Assembly: GCF_004197395.1 (NCBI RefSeq) | Contig: NZ_SELS01000002.1 | Location: 124,001 to 188,000, forward strand | Direction: 5' to 3' | Length of the DNA: 64,000 bases | Source: Paraburkholderia sp. UYCP14C | Lineage (GTDB): Bacteria > Pseudomonadota > Gammaproteobacteria > Burkholderiales > Burkholderiaceae | Shown: positions 34,870-46,801 of the stretch, piece by piece | How positions within the stretch are numbered: the stretch's first letter is position 1 | How the letters are laid out: each line of letters begins with the position of its first letter | Translations under genes and position numbers: made by a program | Notes under the pieces: generated by a model | Told to the model about the DNA's origin: nothing | Database searches by the model: none | What the model saw: only the letters and a program-made list of their open reading frames with translations

Positions 34870-37731
34870 TTACTTAGCGATCGACGCGCTCTTGAGGCGG
34901 CCGAAAGCGCCTTCGATCAGCGCCTTCTGCTGCTCGTAGTGCTTTGCGTAGTAGCCGACTGCAGGCGAAGCCGAAGCCGGACGGCCGCTGTACGCCAGCT
35001 TCTGCCCTTCCTTCATGCCTTCCTTCAGGTGGTGCTCGATGTAGAACCACGGGCCCTGATTCTGCGGCTCGTCCTGCACCCACACCACTTCGGTCGCGTT
35101 GTCGTACTTCTTCATTTCCGCTTCGAACTGCTTGTGCGCGAACGGATAGAGCTGTTCGATACGGATGATCGCGACGTCGTTCACCTTCGCTTCACGGCGA
35201 TGCGCGACCAGATCGAAGTACACGCGGCCCGAGCAGGCGATCACGCGCTTGACCTTCTTCGCGTCGATGGCTTCGTCCACTTCGCCGATGACCGGCTGGA
35301 ACGAACCCTTCGCGAGTTCCGACAGATCCGACACGGCTTCCTTGTGACGCAGCAGCGACTTCGGCGTGAAGACGATCAGCGGCTTGCGGAACAGGCGGAT
35401 CATCTGGCGACGCAGGAGGTGGAAGACCTGCGCCGGCGTGGTCGGCTGAACGACCTGCATGTTGTGGTCTGCGCACAGTTGCAGGAAACGCTCGATACGC
35501 GCCGACGAGTGCTCCGGACCCTGGCCTTCGTAGCCGTGCGGCAGCAGCATGGTCAGGCCCGACACGCGGCCCCACTTCACTTCGCCCGACGAGATGAACT
35601 GGTCGATCACGACCTGCGCGCCGTTCACGAAGTCGCCGAACTGCGCTTCCCACGCGACGAACGTGTTCGGTTCAGCGGTCGAGTAACCGTATTCGAAGCC
35701 GAGCACCGCTTCTTCCGACAGCACCGAGTCGATCACCGTGAACTTCGCCTGACCTTCGGCGATGTTCTGCAGCGGCACGTAGGTGCCGTCGTTCCAGCGC
35801 TCGCGGTTCTGGTCGTGCAGCACCGCGTGACGGTGCGTGAACGTGCCGCGGCCCGAATCCTGACCGGTCAGGCGCACTGCATAACCGGACGCGACCAGCG
35901 ATGCGAACGCGAGGTGCTCGCCCATGCCCCAGTCGAGCTTCGCTTCGCCGCGGCCCATGGCGCGACGGTCGTTGATCACGCGCTCGACGAGCGGGTGAAC
36001 CTTGAAGTTTTCCGGAACCGTGGTGATGCGCTCGGCGAGGCGCTTCAGTTCGGCGAGCGGCACGGCCGTGTCGGCTGCGTCGGTCCATTTGCGGTTCAGG
36101 AACGGCACCCAGTCCACCGCGTACTTGCTCTTGTAGTTCGACAGCACCGGATCGACCGTGTGATGGCCTTCGTCCATCGCCTTGCGGAAGGCCTTGACGA
36201 ATTCGTCGCCTTCGTCGGACTTGATGACGCCCTGCTGCACAAGCTTTTCAGCGTACAGCGCGCGCGTGCCCGGGTGCTTCGAGATCGTCTTGTACATCAG
36301 CGGCTGCGTGACGGCCGGGGTGTCCTGCTCGTTGTGGCCCAGCTTGCGGAAGCAGACGATGTCGACGACGACGTCCTTATGGAACTGCATGCGGAAGTCG
36401 ATCGCCATCTGGATGGCCAGCACGACCGCCTCGGGATCATCACCGTTCACGTGCAGCACCGGCGCTTCGATCATCTTGACGACGTCCGAGCAGTACAACG
36501 TGGAGCGCGAGTCGCGCGGGTCCGACGTCGTGAAGCCGATCTGGTTGTTGATGACGATGTGCAGCGTGCCGTGCGTGCCGTAACCGCGCGTTTGCGCGAG
36601 GTTCAGCGTTTCCATCACGACGCCCTGGCCAGCGAAGGCCGCGTCGCCATGGATCTGCACCGGCAGCACCTGGATGCCGTTTTCGTCGCCGCGGCGGTCC
36701 ATACGCGCCTTAGCCGAACCCTCGACCACCGGGTTGACGATTTCGAGGTGCGACGGGTTGAACGCGAGCGACAGGTGAACCGGGCCGCCTTCGGTCGCGA
36801 CGTCCGACGAGAAGCCCTTGTGGTACTTCACGTCGCCAGCCGGCAGATCGTCGACGTGCTTGCCTTCGAATTCGGCGAACAGGTCAGCCGGCATCTTGCC
36901 GAGGGTGTTGACCAGCACGTTCAGACGGCCGCGGTGAGCCATCGCGATGACGATTTCCTGAACGCCGCGCAGACCGCCGTGACGCACGACTTCGTCCATC
37001 GCCGCGATGAAGCTCTCGCCGCCTTCGAGCGAGAAGCGCTTCTGGCCGACGTACTTGGTGTGCAGGAAACGCTCGAGGCCTTCGGCGGCCGTCAGGCGGT
37101 TCAGGATGTGCTTCTTCTTGTCGTTGCTGAAGCTCGGCGTCGAACGGATCGATTCGAGCCGCTCCTTCCACCAGCGCTTCTGTTCCGGATCGCTGATGTA
37201 CATGTACTCGGCGCCGATCGTGCCGCAGTACGTGTCGCGCAGGGCTTTGACGATCTCGCGCAGCGTCGCGCGCTCGAACCCGAAGTACAGATTCGTTGCG
37301 CTGAACTCCTGGTCCATGTCGGCTTCGGTGAAGTCGTAGAACGCGGGTTCAAGTTCGGGGATCGCGGGACGTTCGCGGCGCTTCAGAGGATCGAGATTGG
37401 CCCATTGCGAGCCGAGGAAGCGATATGCGCCGATGAGGGACTGGACGTAGACCTGTTTGCGGGCGGTTGCGAGATCTTCGCCGCCGGCCGTTGCGCGCGG
37501 CAGGAAGGCATTGGCCTTGGCGCGCTGGGCAAACGATTCGACGATCGGGCCGTGGGCCACGTCGTTGGCGTTGCTGCCATCCGATGCGGGCACGTTTTGC
37601 AACGCATCGAAATAGCTGCGCCAGGTCTCGGGCACTGACGCCGGATTATCGAGATACGCTTCGTACATTTCTTCAACGTACGGAGCATTGCCGCCGAACA
37701 GATAAGAGTTCGACTGGAATTGCTTCATCAT
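34870..37731 (-). CDS. odhA: 2-oxoglutarate dehydrogenase E1 component
   Basis: A protein of 953 residues, the family length. The N-terminal segment FQSNSYLFGGNAPYVEEMYE binds E2. The thiamine diphosphate region contains EIVIAMAHRGRLNVLVNTLG and HGDAAFAGQGVVMETLNL, the transketolase part GQDSGRGTFTHRHAVLHD, and the end RVYFDLVAHRRE. It decarboxylates 2-oxoglutarate and loads succinyl on the lipoyl group of E2. The ATG at 37731 follows AGGTGAG by seven bases; the GTG at 37743 would overlap this site. Gene order odhA-odhB-lpdA is standard. Confidence 0.96.
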   Translation of the reverse strand: MMKQFQSNSYLFGGNAPYVEEMYEAYLDNPASVPETWRSYFDALQNVPASDGSNANDVAHGPIVESFAQRAKANAFLPRATAGGEDLATARKQVYVQSLIGAYRFLGSQWANLDPLKRRERPAIPELEPAFYDFTEADMDQEFSATNLYFGFERATLREIVKALRDTYCGTIGAEYMYISDPEQKRWWKERLESIRSTPSFSNDKKKHILNRLTAAEGLERFLHTKYVGQKRFSLEGGESFIAAMDEVVRHGGLRGVQEIVIAMAHRGRLNVLVNTLGKMPADLFAEFEGKHVDDLPAGDVKYHKGFSSDVATEGGPVHLSLAFNPSHLEIVNPVVEGSAKARMDRRGDENGIQVLPVQIHGDAAFAGQGVVMETLNLAQTRGYGTHGTLHIVINNQIGFTTSDPRDSRSTLYCSDVVKMIEAPVLHVNGDDPEAVVLAIQMAIDFRMQFHKDVVVDIVCFRKLGHNEQDTPAVTQPLMYKTISKHPGTRALYAEKLVQQGVIKSDEGDEFVKAFRKAMDEGHHTVDPVLSNYKSKYAVDWVPFLNRKWTDAADTAVPLAELKRLAERITTVPENFKVHPLVERVINDRRAMGRGEAKLDWGMGEHLAFASLVASGYAVRLTGQDSGRGTFTHRHAVLHDQNRERWNDGTYVPLQNIAEGQAKFTVIDSVLSEEAVLGFEYGYSTAEPNTFVAWEAQFGDFVNGAQVVIDQFISSGEVKWGRVSGLTMLLPHGYEGQGPEHSSARIERFLQLCADHNMQVVQPTTPAQVFHLLRRQMIRLFRKPLIVFTPKSLLRHKEAVSDLSELAKGSFQPVIGEVDEAIDAKKVKRVIACSGRVYFDLVAHRREAKVNDVAIIRIEQLYPFAHKQFEAEMKKYDNATEVVWVQDEPQNQGPWFYIEHHLKEGMKEGQKLAYSGRPASASPAVGYYAKHYEQQKALIEGAFGRLKSASIAK

Positions 37732-38066
37732 TTTTACGCTCACCTTTCTTCGAGCTTCTCGAGAAATAGCGGGTTACAGAACCTTCCGCGACACGGCCTG
37801 ACCGTTTAGCGGATTGCGCGAATCAAGTCTTGCTTGGAAGGACCTAAAACTTTGCACCCGGGAGCATAGCACAGAACGAATAGTCCAGATAGCGGACTGC
37901 ACACGCGCAAAGCCTGTGATGGCGGGCGTTTCGCGGGTTGCTGGGCACCTCTTCACAGCGTGCAACAGTGTTCTGTAGGAAATGAAGGAGTACGGCACAT
38001 AGGTGTGCTCACGTGCACTGCCCCGTCAGGAGCAGACATGATGCGGCGCGACAAATTTTGATGCGC
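37732..38066. other. Leader region of odhA
   Basis: About 335 bp between odhA and the typA terminator. It must contain the odhA promoter, reading left. TGTGCTATGCT near 37870 resembles an extended -10 box, but a -35 element is not convincing. No gene and no riboswitch-like fold was recognised. Confidence 0.4.
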
Positions 38067-38098
38067 CAAAAACAAGGAAGCCACCCGAAGGTGGCTTC
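38067..38098 (-). terminator. Terminator after typA
   Basis: On the minus strand GAAGCCACC pairs with GGTGGCTTC around a TTCG tetraloop, followed by CTTGTTTTT. It begins 34 bp after the typA stop. Confidence 0.85.
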
Positions 38099-38132
38099 TG
38101 TTTCCCGCTATCCGGACAGGTTCGAGTCCTGC

Positions 38133-39962
<1,830 letters not shown>

Positions 39963-40287
39963 AGGGAACCTGAAGACGGTTGAGTGCGCCGCTTGCTTAT
40001 GCTGCTGGTTGAAGAGCCGAACCACGACAACAAGCCCAAAGCGCACTTTTGGGAACCCAAAATTATAGCACGCGCGGATGATCCTTTCTGGTATTCACCG
40101 ATAGACCGTGCCCTCACCCCAGCTTCACGGGCTACGCGAACCCCGTCTGGCCCCACCCTACGCCAATCCGTACGGCTTGTTGCTTGAGCGCGAAATAATC
40201 CTTGCCTAAGCTGTATTAACGCTTGTCGTGTCAATCAACAGCCAGCTATACTAATGCCTAGTCAACCATTGCATTCGCACGAGAATC
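39963..40287. promoter_or_regulatory. Divergent promoter region of typA and marR
   Basis: A candidate promoter for the MarR gene is TTGTCG (40223) with TATACT (40247) at 18-bp spacing. Just after it, AATGC and GCATT (40253-40275) form an imperfect inverted repeat with a 13-base centre, and it would cover the transcription start. That is a likely operator for the MarR protein itself. The typA promoter must lie in the left half and is not clear. Confidence 0.5.
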
Positions 40288-40803
40288 ATGACGGAACCGT
40301 CCAACGAACCCACGCCGGACATCTGCGAGTACCAGCTCGGCGAAAGCGTCGGTTATCTCATCTCGCGGGTAAAGTCGACGCTGTCGAACCTGGTTACGCA
40401 GCGCAGCATGGCCGAACTCGGCATCACCAGCCAGCAAGGCAGCATCCTCTTCATGGTGGCAAGCGGCAAATGTCTGCTCGCGGCCGAGTTGGCGCGTGAA
40501 TACGGTATCGACGCAAGCGCCGTCACGCGCCTGATCGACCGTCTCGAAAAGCGCGGCCTGCTCACCCGGGTTCGCAGCAACGAAGACCGGCGCGTCGTGC
40601 GCCTCGCGTTGACGCCGGAAGGCCATGCGATCGCGGCCCGCATGCCGGCCATCTTCAATGGCGTGCTTGATAGCCTGCTGAACGGGTTCACCCCGGAGGA
40701 AGTGGGCTTCCTGAAGAGCATGCTGCGCCGCGTGCTCGTCAATTCCGGCGAACACACGGGACTTTCCCGCGATGCCGCAGGCCAGCCCGATAGCAAATCG
40801 TAA
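40288..40803 (+). CDS. MarR-family repressor of the efflux pump
   Basis: A protein of 171 residues with the MarR winged helix: ELGITSQQGSILFMVASGKC, the recognition helix region YGIDASAVTRLIDRLEKRGL and the wing RVRSNEDRRVVRLALTPEG. A single Cys (KCLLA) could sense oxidants or not. It lies 52 bp before the outer-membrane factor gene and on the same strand, so it is probably the first gene of the pump operon and represses it until a toxic compound binds. The pump substrate is unknown; aromatic acids or antibiotics are usual. Confidence 0.88.
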   Translation: MTEPSNEPTPDICEYQLGESVGYLISRVKSTLSNLVTQRSMAELGITSQQGSILFMVASGKCLLAAELAREYGIDASAVTRLIDRLEKRGLLTRVRSNEDRRVVRLALTPEGHAIAARMPAIFNGVLDSLLNGFTPEEVGFLKSMLRRVLVNSGEHTGLSRDAAGQPDSKS

Positions 40804-40855
40804 TAGCTTGCTTGCTGCGTCCACCAATACATTCCACTCAAAGAAGAGTCGAGCG

Positions 40856-42376
40856 ATGAAATCCCTTTCCCTGTCCGCGCCCGCGATGTCGAGCCGGGCC
40901 GCTGTCGCCGCCGCGGTGACGGCGCTCGCCCTCACGGGGTGCGCGAACTACTTCGGCGTCAAAAGCGACAAGCAGATCGCCTCGCCGACGCAGTACGAGT
41001 CGACGCAGAGTCTGCCCAACGAGGGCGGACAATGGCCATCGCTCGACTGGGCCAACCAGTTCGGCGACCCGCAACTGCCGAAGCTGATCGCCGAAGCGCT
41101 CGAGGGCAGCCCGTCGATCGCGCAGGCGCAGGCGCGGCTCGCGAAGGCTTCGTCGTATATCGAAAGCTCGCGCGCAGCGCTGTTCCCAAAGGCCGAACTC
41201 AGCTATTCGTGGACCCGCGAGCTCTACTCGGCGAACGCCCTCTTCCCGCCTCCGTTCGGCGGCACCTGGTATAGCGAGAACAACGTGCTCGCGAGCGCAT
41301 CCTGGGATCTCGATCTGTGGGGCAAGAACCGTCAGCGGCTCGGCCAGGCCGTGTCGCAGCAGAAGGCCGCCGAGGCCGACATGCAGCAGGCACGCGTGAC
41401 GCTCGCCGCGTCGGTTGCAAGCACCTACAACCAGCTCGCGCAGTTGTATGCGTTCCGCGACATCGCCGCGCGTGAGATCGCAAACCGCCAGGACGTCGGC
41501 CGCATCACCAACGACCGCGTGACGGCCGGCCTCGACACCAACGTCGAGAAGCAAACCGCCGCCGGCAACATCGCGACGAGCCAGTCGAACCTGACCGACC
41601 TCGACGGCCAGATCACCGTCGTGCGCTACCAGTTGGGCGCGCTGCTCGGCAAAGGCCCGGACCGCGGCCTGCAGATCGACAAGCCGGTGCTGACCGGCGG
41701 CGACGTGGTCGCGTTGCCGGACAACATCCCGGCCGACCTCGTGGCGCGCCGCGCCGACATCGTCGCCGCGCGCTGGCAGGTCGAAGCCGCGATGCACGAC
41801 GTGAAGGAAGCGAAGGCCGAGTTCTACCCGGACGTGAATCTCGCGGCCGGCTTCGGTTTCGACGCGTTCGGCTGGGGCCGTTTCCTGACCGCTTCGAGCC
41901 GTCAGATCCAGTTCGGCCCGGCGATCCATCTGCCGATCTTCGACGCCGGCGCGTTGCGCGCGCAACTGAAGGGCCGCTACGCCGACTTCGAGGGCGACGT
42001 CGCGAACTACAACCAGACGCTGATCAACGCGCTGCAGGACGTGTCGACACAGGTGTCGTCAATCCGCTCGATCGACCGTCAGGAGGGCGACGCCCAGCGC
42101 GCGCTCGACGCGTCGAGCAAGGCGTACCAGCTCGCCGTGATCCGCTACAAGGCCGGCCTGTCGCCGCAGCTGCAGGTGCTCACCGCCGACGAGAACCGCC
42201 TTGCCGCCGAGCAGACGGTCACAGGTCTGCAGATGCGCCGCCGCAGTCTGCAGATCGGTCTGATCAAGGCACTGGGCGGCGGCTTCGACGCGACCCGGAC
42301 CGGTCTCGTCGTGCCGACCGATGCGCCCGCATCGGCCAGCGCCGCGAACCACGCCACGAGCACTGCCGCGAACTGA
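40856..42376 (+). CDS. Outer-membrane efflux lipoprotein, NodT/OprM family
   Basis: A protein of 506 residues. The lipobox LALTGCANYF places the acylated Cys near residue 32. Two OEP repeats follow, each with the long coiled coil of the TolC fold (QARLAKASSYIESSRAALFPKA and the second copy near QVEAAMHDVKEAKAEFYPDV). SASWDLDLWGKNRQRLGQAV is typical of the NodT group. The protein forms the outer channel of the tripartite pump made with the next two genes. The Ala/Ser-rich tail is probably disordered. Confidence 0.92.
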   Translation: MKSLSLSAPAMSSRAAVAAAVTALALTGCANYFGVKSDKQIASPTQYESTQSLPNEGGQWPSLDWANQFGDPQLPKLIAEALEGSPSIAQAQARLAKASSYIESSRAALFPKAELSYSWTRELYSANALFPPPFGGTWYSENNVLASASWDLDLWGKNRQRLGQAVSQQKAAEADMQQARVTLAASVASTYNQLAQLYAFRDIAAREIANRQDVGRITNDRVTAGLDTNVEKQTAAGNIATSQSNLTDLDGQITVVRYQLGALLGKGPDRGLQIDKPVLTGGDVVALPDNIPADLVARRADIVAARWQVEAAMHDVKEAKAEFYPDVNLAAGFGFDAFGWGRFLTASSRQIQFGPAIHLPIFDAGALRAQLKGRYADFEGDVANYNQTLINALQDVSTQVSSIRSIDRQEGDAQRALDASSKAYQLAVIRYKAGLSPQLQVLTADENRLAAEQTVTGLQMRRRSLQIGLIKALGGGFDATRTGLVVPTDAPASASAANHATSTAAN

Positions 42377-42459
42377 GCGAGCCCGCCCGCGCCAACGCAC
42401 ACGCATACACACGAACACCCGAATAAACGACGACGTTCAAAAGAACCCGGAGCACATCA

Positions 42460-43701
42460 ATGAGCACCCCCCAGCAGCCCGCCACTCCGCCGCAAGCGGC
42501 GAACAACGGCAAACGCAAGCGCATGATGACGCTGCTCGTCATCGTGATCCTGATTGCCGCGGTCGCGTATGGCCTGTACTACTTCCTCGTCGCGCGCTTC
42601 CATGAAGACACCGACGACGCCTACGTGAGCGGCAACGTCGTGCAGATCACGCCGCAGGTGACCGGCACCGTGATCGCCGTCAACGCGGACGACACCCAGG
42701 TCGTCAAGGCCGGCGACCCGCTCGTCGTGCTCGACCCGGCCGACGCGCGCGTCGCGCTCGAACAGGCCGAGGCCAATCTCGCGCAGGTGGTGCGCCAGGT
42801 GCGCGGCCTGTTCGCCGACGACAGCCAGTATGAAGCGCGGGTCGCGGCGAGCCAGGCCGACCTGTCGCGTGCCCAGGACGACCTGAAGCGCCGTATGACG
42901 GTCGCGCAGACCGGCGCGGTATCGCAGGAAGAAATCTCGCACGCACGCGACGCCGTGAAGAGCGCACAGGCCGCGCTCGACGCCGCCAAGCAGCAACTCG
43001 CGGCGAACCGAGCGCTGACGGCGAACACCACGATCGCCGATCACCCGAACGTGCAGGCCGCCGCCGCGAAGCTGCGCGACGCGTATCTGAACCACGCTCG
43101 CAATACGCTGCCCGCACCGGTCACCGGCTATGTCGCGAAGCGCTCGGTGCAAGTCGGCCAGCGCGTATCACCGGGCACGCCGCTGATGGCGATCGTGCCG
43201 CTGCATGACGTGTGGGTCGACGCGAACTTCAAGGAAGTGCAACTGAAGCACATGCGCATCGGCCAGCCGGTCGAACTGACGGCCGACGTCTACGGCTCGT
43301 CGGTGCCGTATCACGGCAAGGTGGTCGGCTTCTCGGCCGGCACGGGTTCGGCGTTCTCGCTGCTGCCCGCGCAGAATGCGACCGGCAACTGGATCAAGGT
43401 CGTGCAGCGTCTGCCGGTGCGTATTTCGCTGGATCCGCAGGAACTCGAGAAGCATCCGCTGCGTATCGGTCTGTCGATGCAGGCCGACGTGAACATCAAG
43501 GACGACACCGGTGGCCAGCTCGGCCAGGCGCCGACCACGGCTTACCAGACCAACGTCTTTGACAAGTACGGCGCGGAGGCCGACGCGGAAATCGCCCGCA
43601 TCATTTCGGAAAACGCCGGCGCGAACGCGAACGGCGGCGCGCAGAAATCGAACGCGGCGAGCGCCGCGGCGGCCGCGAAACCGGCGGCGCATAAGAGCTA
43701 A
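42460..43701 (+). CDS. Membrane-fusion protein of the EmrA/HlyD type
   Basis: A protein of 413 residues. One membrane segment near residue 24-45 (MMTLLVIVILIAAVAYGLYY), then the barrel-sandwich start DTDDAYVSGNVVQITPQVTG, a coiled coil (residues about 95-190), the second half of the lipoyl-like domain (APVTGYVAKRSVQVGQRVSP) and a beta barrel with VWVDANFKEVQLKHMRIGQP. It joins the inner-membrane transporter and the outer-membrane channel. The tail is Ala/Asn-rich. It is 83 bp after the outer-membrane gene and 34 bp before the transporter gene. Confidence 0.93.
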   Translation: MSTPQQPATPPQAANNGKRKRMMTLLVIVILIAAVAYGLYYFLVARFHEDTDDAYVSGNVVQITPQVTGTVIAVNADDTQVVKAGDPLVVLDPADARVALEQAEANLAQVVRQVRGLFADDSQYEARVAASQADLSRAQDDLKRRMTVAQTGAVSQEEISHARDAVKSAQAALDAAKQQLAANRALTANTTIADHPNVQAAAAKLRDAYLNHARNTLPAPVTGYVAKRSVQVGQRVSPGTPLMAIVPLHDVWVDANFKEVQLKHMRIGQPVELTADVYGSSVPYHGKVVGFSAGTGSAFSLLPAQNATGNWIKVVQRLPVRISLDPQELEKHPLRIGLSMQADVNIKDDTGGQLGQAPTTAYQTNVFDKYGAEADAEIARIISENAGANANGGAQKSNAASAAAAAKPAAHKS

Positions 43702-43735
43702 GGCTCGGCCCGACGATTCATAGAAGGCTCTTTTA

Positions 43736-45298
43736 ATGGCTCAGGCTCAGGCGCAAGTCCCTCACCCGCCACTCGAGGGCGCGCAACTGGTGATCGGCAC
43801 CATCGCGGTGTCGCTCGCCGTGTTCATGAACGTGCTCGACACGTCGATCGCGAACGTGTCGATTCCGTCAATTTCGGGCGACCTCGGCGTATCGTCAGAC
43901 CAGGGCACGTGGGTGATCACGTCGTTCGCGGTGGCCAACGCGATCTCGGTGCCGCTGACCGGCTGGCTCACCGACCGCATCGGCCAGGTGCGGCTGTTCA
44001 TGGCGTCGATCGTGCTGTTCGTGCTGTCGTCGTGGATGTGCGGACTGTCGCCGAACCTGCCGTTCCTGCTCGCGTCGCGCGTGCTGCAAGGCGCGGTGGC
44101 CGGGCCGATGATCCCCCTGTCGCAGACGCTGCTGCTCGCAAGCTACCCGCGCGCGAAGGCGCCGATGGCGCTATCGATGTGGGCGATGACCACGCTGATC
44201 GCGCCGGTTGCCGGTCCGATTCTCGGCGGCTGGATTTCCGACAACATCTCGTGGCCGTGGATTTTCTACGTCAATATTCCGGTCGGCGCGATCGCGGCCG
44301 CCGCGACATGGATGATCTTCCGCAACCGCGATTCGGTCATCAGGAAGGCGCCAATCGACGGCGTCGGTCTTGGTCTTCTGATCGTCTGGGTCGGCTCGCT
44401 CCAGGTGATGCTCGACAAGGGCAAGGACCTCGACTGGTTCTCGTCGACGACGGTCGTCGTGCTCGCACTCGTCGCGGTGATCGCGCTCGCGTTCTTCATC
44501 GTGTGGGAGCTGACGGCCGAGCATCCTGTGGTCGACCTGTCGCTGTTCAGCCGGCGAAATTTCAGCGGCGGCACGATCGCCCTGTCGATCGGCTATGGCC
44601 TTTACTTCGGCAATCTCGTGCTGCTGCCGCTGTGGCTGCAGACCGATATCGGCTACACGGCGACCGAAGCCGGACTGGTGATGGCACCCGTCGGTGTGTT
44701 CGCGATCCTGTTGTCGCCGCTGACCGGCAAGGTGCTGCCGCGCACCGATCCGCGCTATATCGCGACGCTGTCGTTCCTGATTTTCGCGTTGTGTTTCTGG
44801 ATGCGCTCGCGTTATACGACGGGCGTCGATACGTACTCGCTGATGCTGCCCACGCTGATTCAGGGCATCGGCATGGCGGGCTTCTTCATTCCGCTCGTGT
44901 CGATCACGCTGTCGGGCTTGCCGGGCCATCGAATTCCGGCGGCCTCGGGGCTGTCGAACTTCGTACGGATCATGTGCGGCGGTATCGGCACGTCGATCTT
45001 CCAGACCGCATGGGATCACCGCACGATCATGCATCACGCGCAACTGACCGAACAGGCGAATGCTTACAACCCGGCGTTTGGTCAATCGATTCATCAGATG
45101 GGCGCGGCAGGCCTGGATCAGCAGCAGACCTATGGTCTCTTCAACACCATGGTCACGCAGCAGGCCGCGCAGCTCGGCGTGAACGATCTATTCTTCATTT
45201 CGGCCGGTATTTTTGTCGCGCTGATCGCGCTGATCTGGATCACGCGGCCGGAACGGGCAGGCGGCGATGCGGGGGCGGCAGCGGCCGCGGCGCACTGA
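43736..45298 (+). CDS. EmrB/QacA-type (DHA2) multidrug transporter
   Basis: A protein of 520 residues with 14 predicted membrane helices. Motifs of the DHA2 family are visible: LDTSIANVSIPSISGDLGVS in helix 1, GWLTDRIGQVRLFM as motif A, SRVLQGAVAGPMIPLSQTLL as motif B and APVAGPILGGWISDNISWPW as motif C. It uses the proton gradient to expel hydrophobic compounds and works with the fusion and channel proteins encoded upstream. The set resembles EmrAB-TolC. Bidirectional terminator follows. Confidence 0.94.
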   Translation: MAQAQAQVPHPPLEGAQLVIGTIAVSLAVFMNVLDTSIANVSIPSISGDLGVSSDQGTWVITSFAVANAISVPLTGWLTDRIGQVRLFMASIVLFVLSSWMCGLSPNLPFLLASRVLQGAVAGPMIPLSQTLLLASYPRAKAPMALSMWAMTTLIAPVAGPILGGWISDNISWPWIFYVNIPVGAIAAAATWMIFRNRDSVIRKAPIDGVGLGLLIVWVGSLQVMLDKGKDLDWFSSTTVVVLALVAVIALAFFIVWELTAEHPVVDLSLFSRRNFSGGTIALSIGYGLYFGNLVLLPLWLQTDIGYTATEAGLVMAPVGVFAILLSPLTGKVLPRTDPRYIATLSFLIFALCFWMRSRYTTGVDTYSLMLPTLIQGIGMAGFFIPLVSITLSGLPGHRIPAASGLSNFVRIMCGGIGTSIFQTAWDHRTIMHHAQLTEQANAYNPAFGQSIHQMGAAGLDQQQTYGLFNTMVTQQAAQLGVNDLFFISAGIFVALIALIWITRPERAGGDAGAAAAAAH

Positions 45299-45351
45299 GC
45301 GCATAGTTGGCGGTGTTGCTTTGGTTCGACATCGCTACACCCGATGGCATG

Positions 45352-45387
45352 AAAAAGCGGGATCGCTCGATAGCGATCCCGCTTTTT
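45352..45387. terminator. Bidirectional terminator between emrB-like gene and truB
   Basis: AAAAAGCGGGATCGCT and its complement AGCGATCCCGCTTTTT form a perfect 16-bp stem around a CGAT loop, with A/T-runs at the base on both sides. It can stop the pump operon from the left and the rimP-truB operon from the right. Confidence 0.92.
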
Positions 45388-45421
45388 CATTGTCCGCGCC
45401 GGACTGGCAAAACGGCAACGC

Positions 45422-46357
45422 CTAGCTCTCCGTCGTGACGATCAGACGTTCGGGTGCAAGCACGCCTTCGCCCGGTTTCGCGACTCCGAGAAGCCGCCCC
45501 TGCGCCGAATATACCCGCACGCGCGGGGCACTCATTGCGTCGGCGGCGATCGTCAACGACGACAGCTTAAGACGCTGGCCGTGCAGGAAGCGGCGCGTGT
45601 CGTCATCGTTGAGACAAACCTGCGGGAACGTCGACAGCAACGCGTCGACCGGTTGCAGCCATGCGTCGCGTTCGGACTGGGTCGCATCGGACAACGCGTC
45701 GAGCGTGACCGAATGTTCGAGCGTCAGCGCACCGACGCCCGTGCGCCGCAGCGCGACCAGATGCGCGCCGCAGCCGAGCGTCTCGCCGATATCCTCGGCA
45801 AGCGTGCGCACATACGTGCCCTTGCTGCACGTCACGCGAAACGTCACATCGGGCAACGCGCACGCAAGCAGCTCGAGCGTGTGAATCGTCACCTGCCGCC
45901 CTTCCCGCTCGACCGTCTGTCCGGCGCGCGCGTATTCGTACAGCGGCTTGCCGTCGCGCTTGAGGGCCGAGTACATCGGCGGAATCTGGACGATCTCGCC
46001 GACGAATCTCGGCAAGGCCGCCCGCACCGCCGCTTCGTCACAGTCGACGGCGCGGACGTCGAGCGCCTCGCCTTCGGCATCGCCGGTCGTCGTGCGGATG
46101 CCGAGGCGCATCGTCGCCTCGTAAGTCTTGTCGGCTTCGAGCAGATCTTGCGAGAACTTGGTGGCCTCGCCGAAACACAGCGGCAACAGGCCGGTTGCGA
46201 GCGGGTCGAGCGTGCCGGTGTGGCCCGCCTTTTTCGCCAGATAGAGACGTTTCACGCGAACCAGCGCGTCGTTGCTCGACAGGCCGAGCGGCTTGTCGAG
46301 CAACAGCACGCCGTCGAGCGCGCGACGCGGCACGCGGGGGCGTTGGGGTGCGGTCAT
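45422..46357 (-). CDS. truB: tRNA pseudouridine-55 synthase
   Basis: A protein of 311 residues. The catalytic Asp lies in AGHTGTLDPLATGLLPLCFG near residue 53, and the family motif YEATMRLG follows. The C-terminal part (about 240-305) is the PUA-like domain. It makes pseudouridine at position 55 in the T loop of tRNAs. It is the last gene of the rimP-nusA-infB-rbfA-truB operon, 78 bp after rbfA. Confidence 0.96.
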   Translation of the reverse strand: MTAPQRPRVPRRALDGVLLLDKPLGLSSNDALVRVKRLYLAKKAGHTGTLDPLATGLLPLCFGEATKFSQDLLEADKTYEATMRLGIRTTTGDAEGEALDVRAVDCDEAAVRAALPRFVGEIVQIPPMYSALKRDGKPLYEYARAGQTVEREGRQVTIHTLELLACALPDVTFRVTCSKGTYVRTLAEDIGETLGCGAHLVALRRTGVGALTLEHSVTLDALSDATQSERDAWLQPVDALLSTFPQVCLNDDDTRRFLHGQRLKLSSLTIAADAMSAPRVRVYSAQGRLLGVAKPGEGVLAPERLIVTTES

Positions 46358-46435
46358 GTCGAGTGAGGCAGATCGTTCTGGAATTGCGAAAGACGGCGCC
46401 GTGCGCTACATGGAACGCCACGGCATGGCAGATGC

Positions 46436-46801
46436 TCAGTCGTCTTTCGCGCGCGTGGAATTTGCCTCGTCGATCAGACGCGACATCTCGACGGCGCGCT
46501 CGATCGTCTTGTCGTAGTGGAAATGCAGCGTCGGCACCGTATGGATATGCAGGCGCTTGAACAGCAGATTGCGCAGATGGCCGGCCGCGTGCGTCAGCGC
46601 TTCGAGCGTCTGCTGCGGGTCGCCGGTCAGCGTCGTGAAGTAGACCTTCGCGTGCGCGTAGTCGGGCGTCAGCTCGACGCTCTGGAACGTGACGATGCCG
46701 ATGCGCGGATCTTTGACCTCGCGCAGCAGCTCGGCCAGGTCGCGCTGGATCTGATCGGCGATCTGCACGTTGCGATTGGGAGTAGTACGTTTCTTAGGCA
46801 T
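46436..46801 (-). CDS. rbfA: Ribosome-binding factor A
   Basis: A protein of 121 residues with a KH-like fold: [40 protein letters not shown] and [20 protein letters not shown]. It binds the small ribosomal subunit and supports late 16S rRNA processing at its 5' end. It lies between infB and truB as expected, with a gap of 220 bp to infB. Confidence 0.95.
   Translation of the reverse strand: MPKKRTTPNRNVQIADQIQRDLAELLREVKDPRIGIVTFQSVELTPDYAHAKVYFTTLTGDPQQTLEALTHAAGHLRNLLFKRLHIHTVPTLHFHYDKTIERAVEMSRLIDEANSTRAKDD

Noticed and set aside
34939..37638. Long plus-strand open frame of about 900 codons opposite odhA
   Set aside because: It mirrors the odhA gene codon by codon, is rich in Arg, His and Val, has no ribosome site and no domain. 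Similar mirrors occur opposite typA, infB and lpdA.
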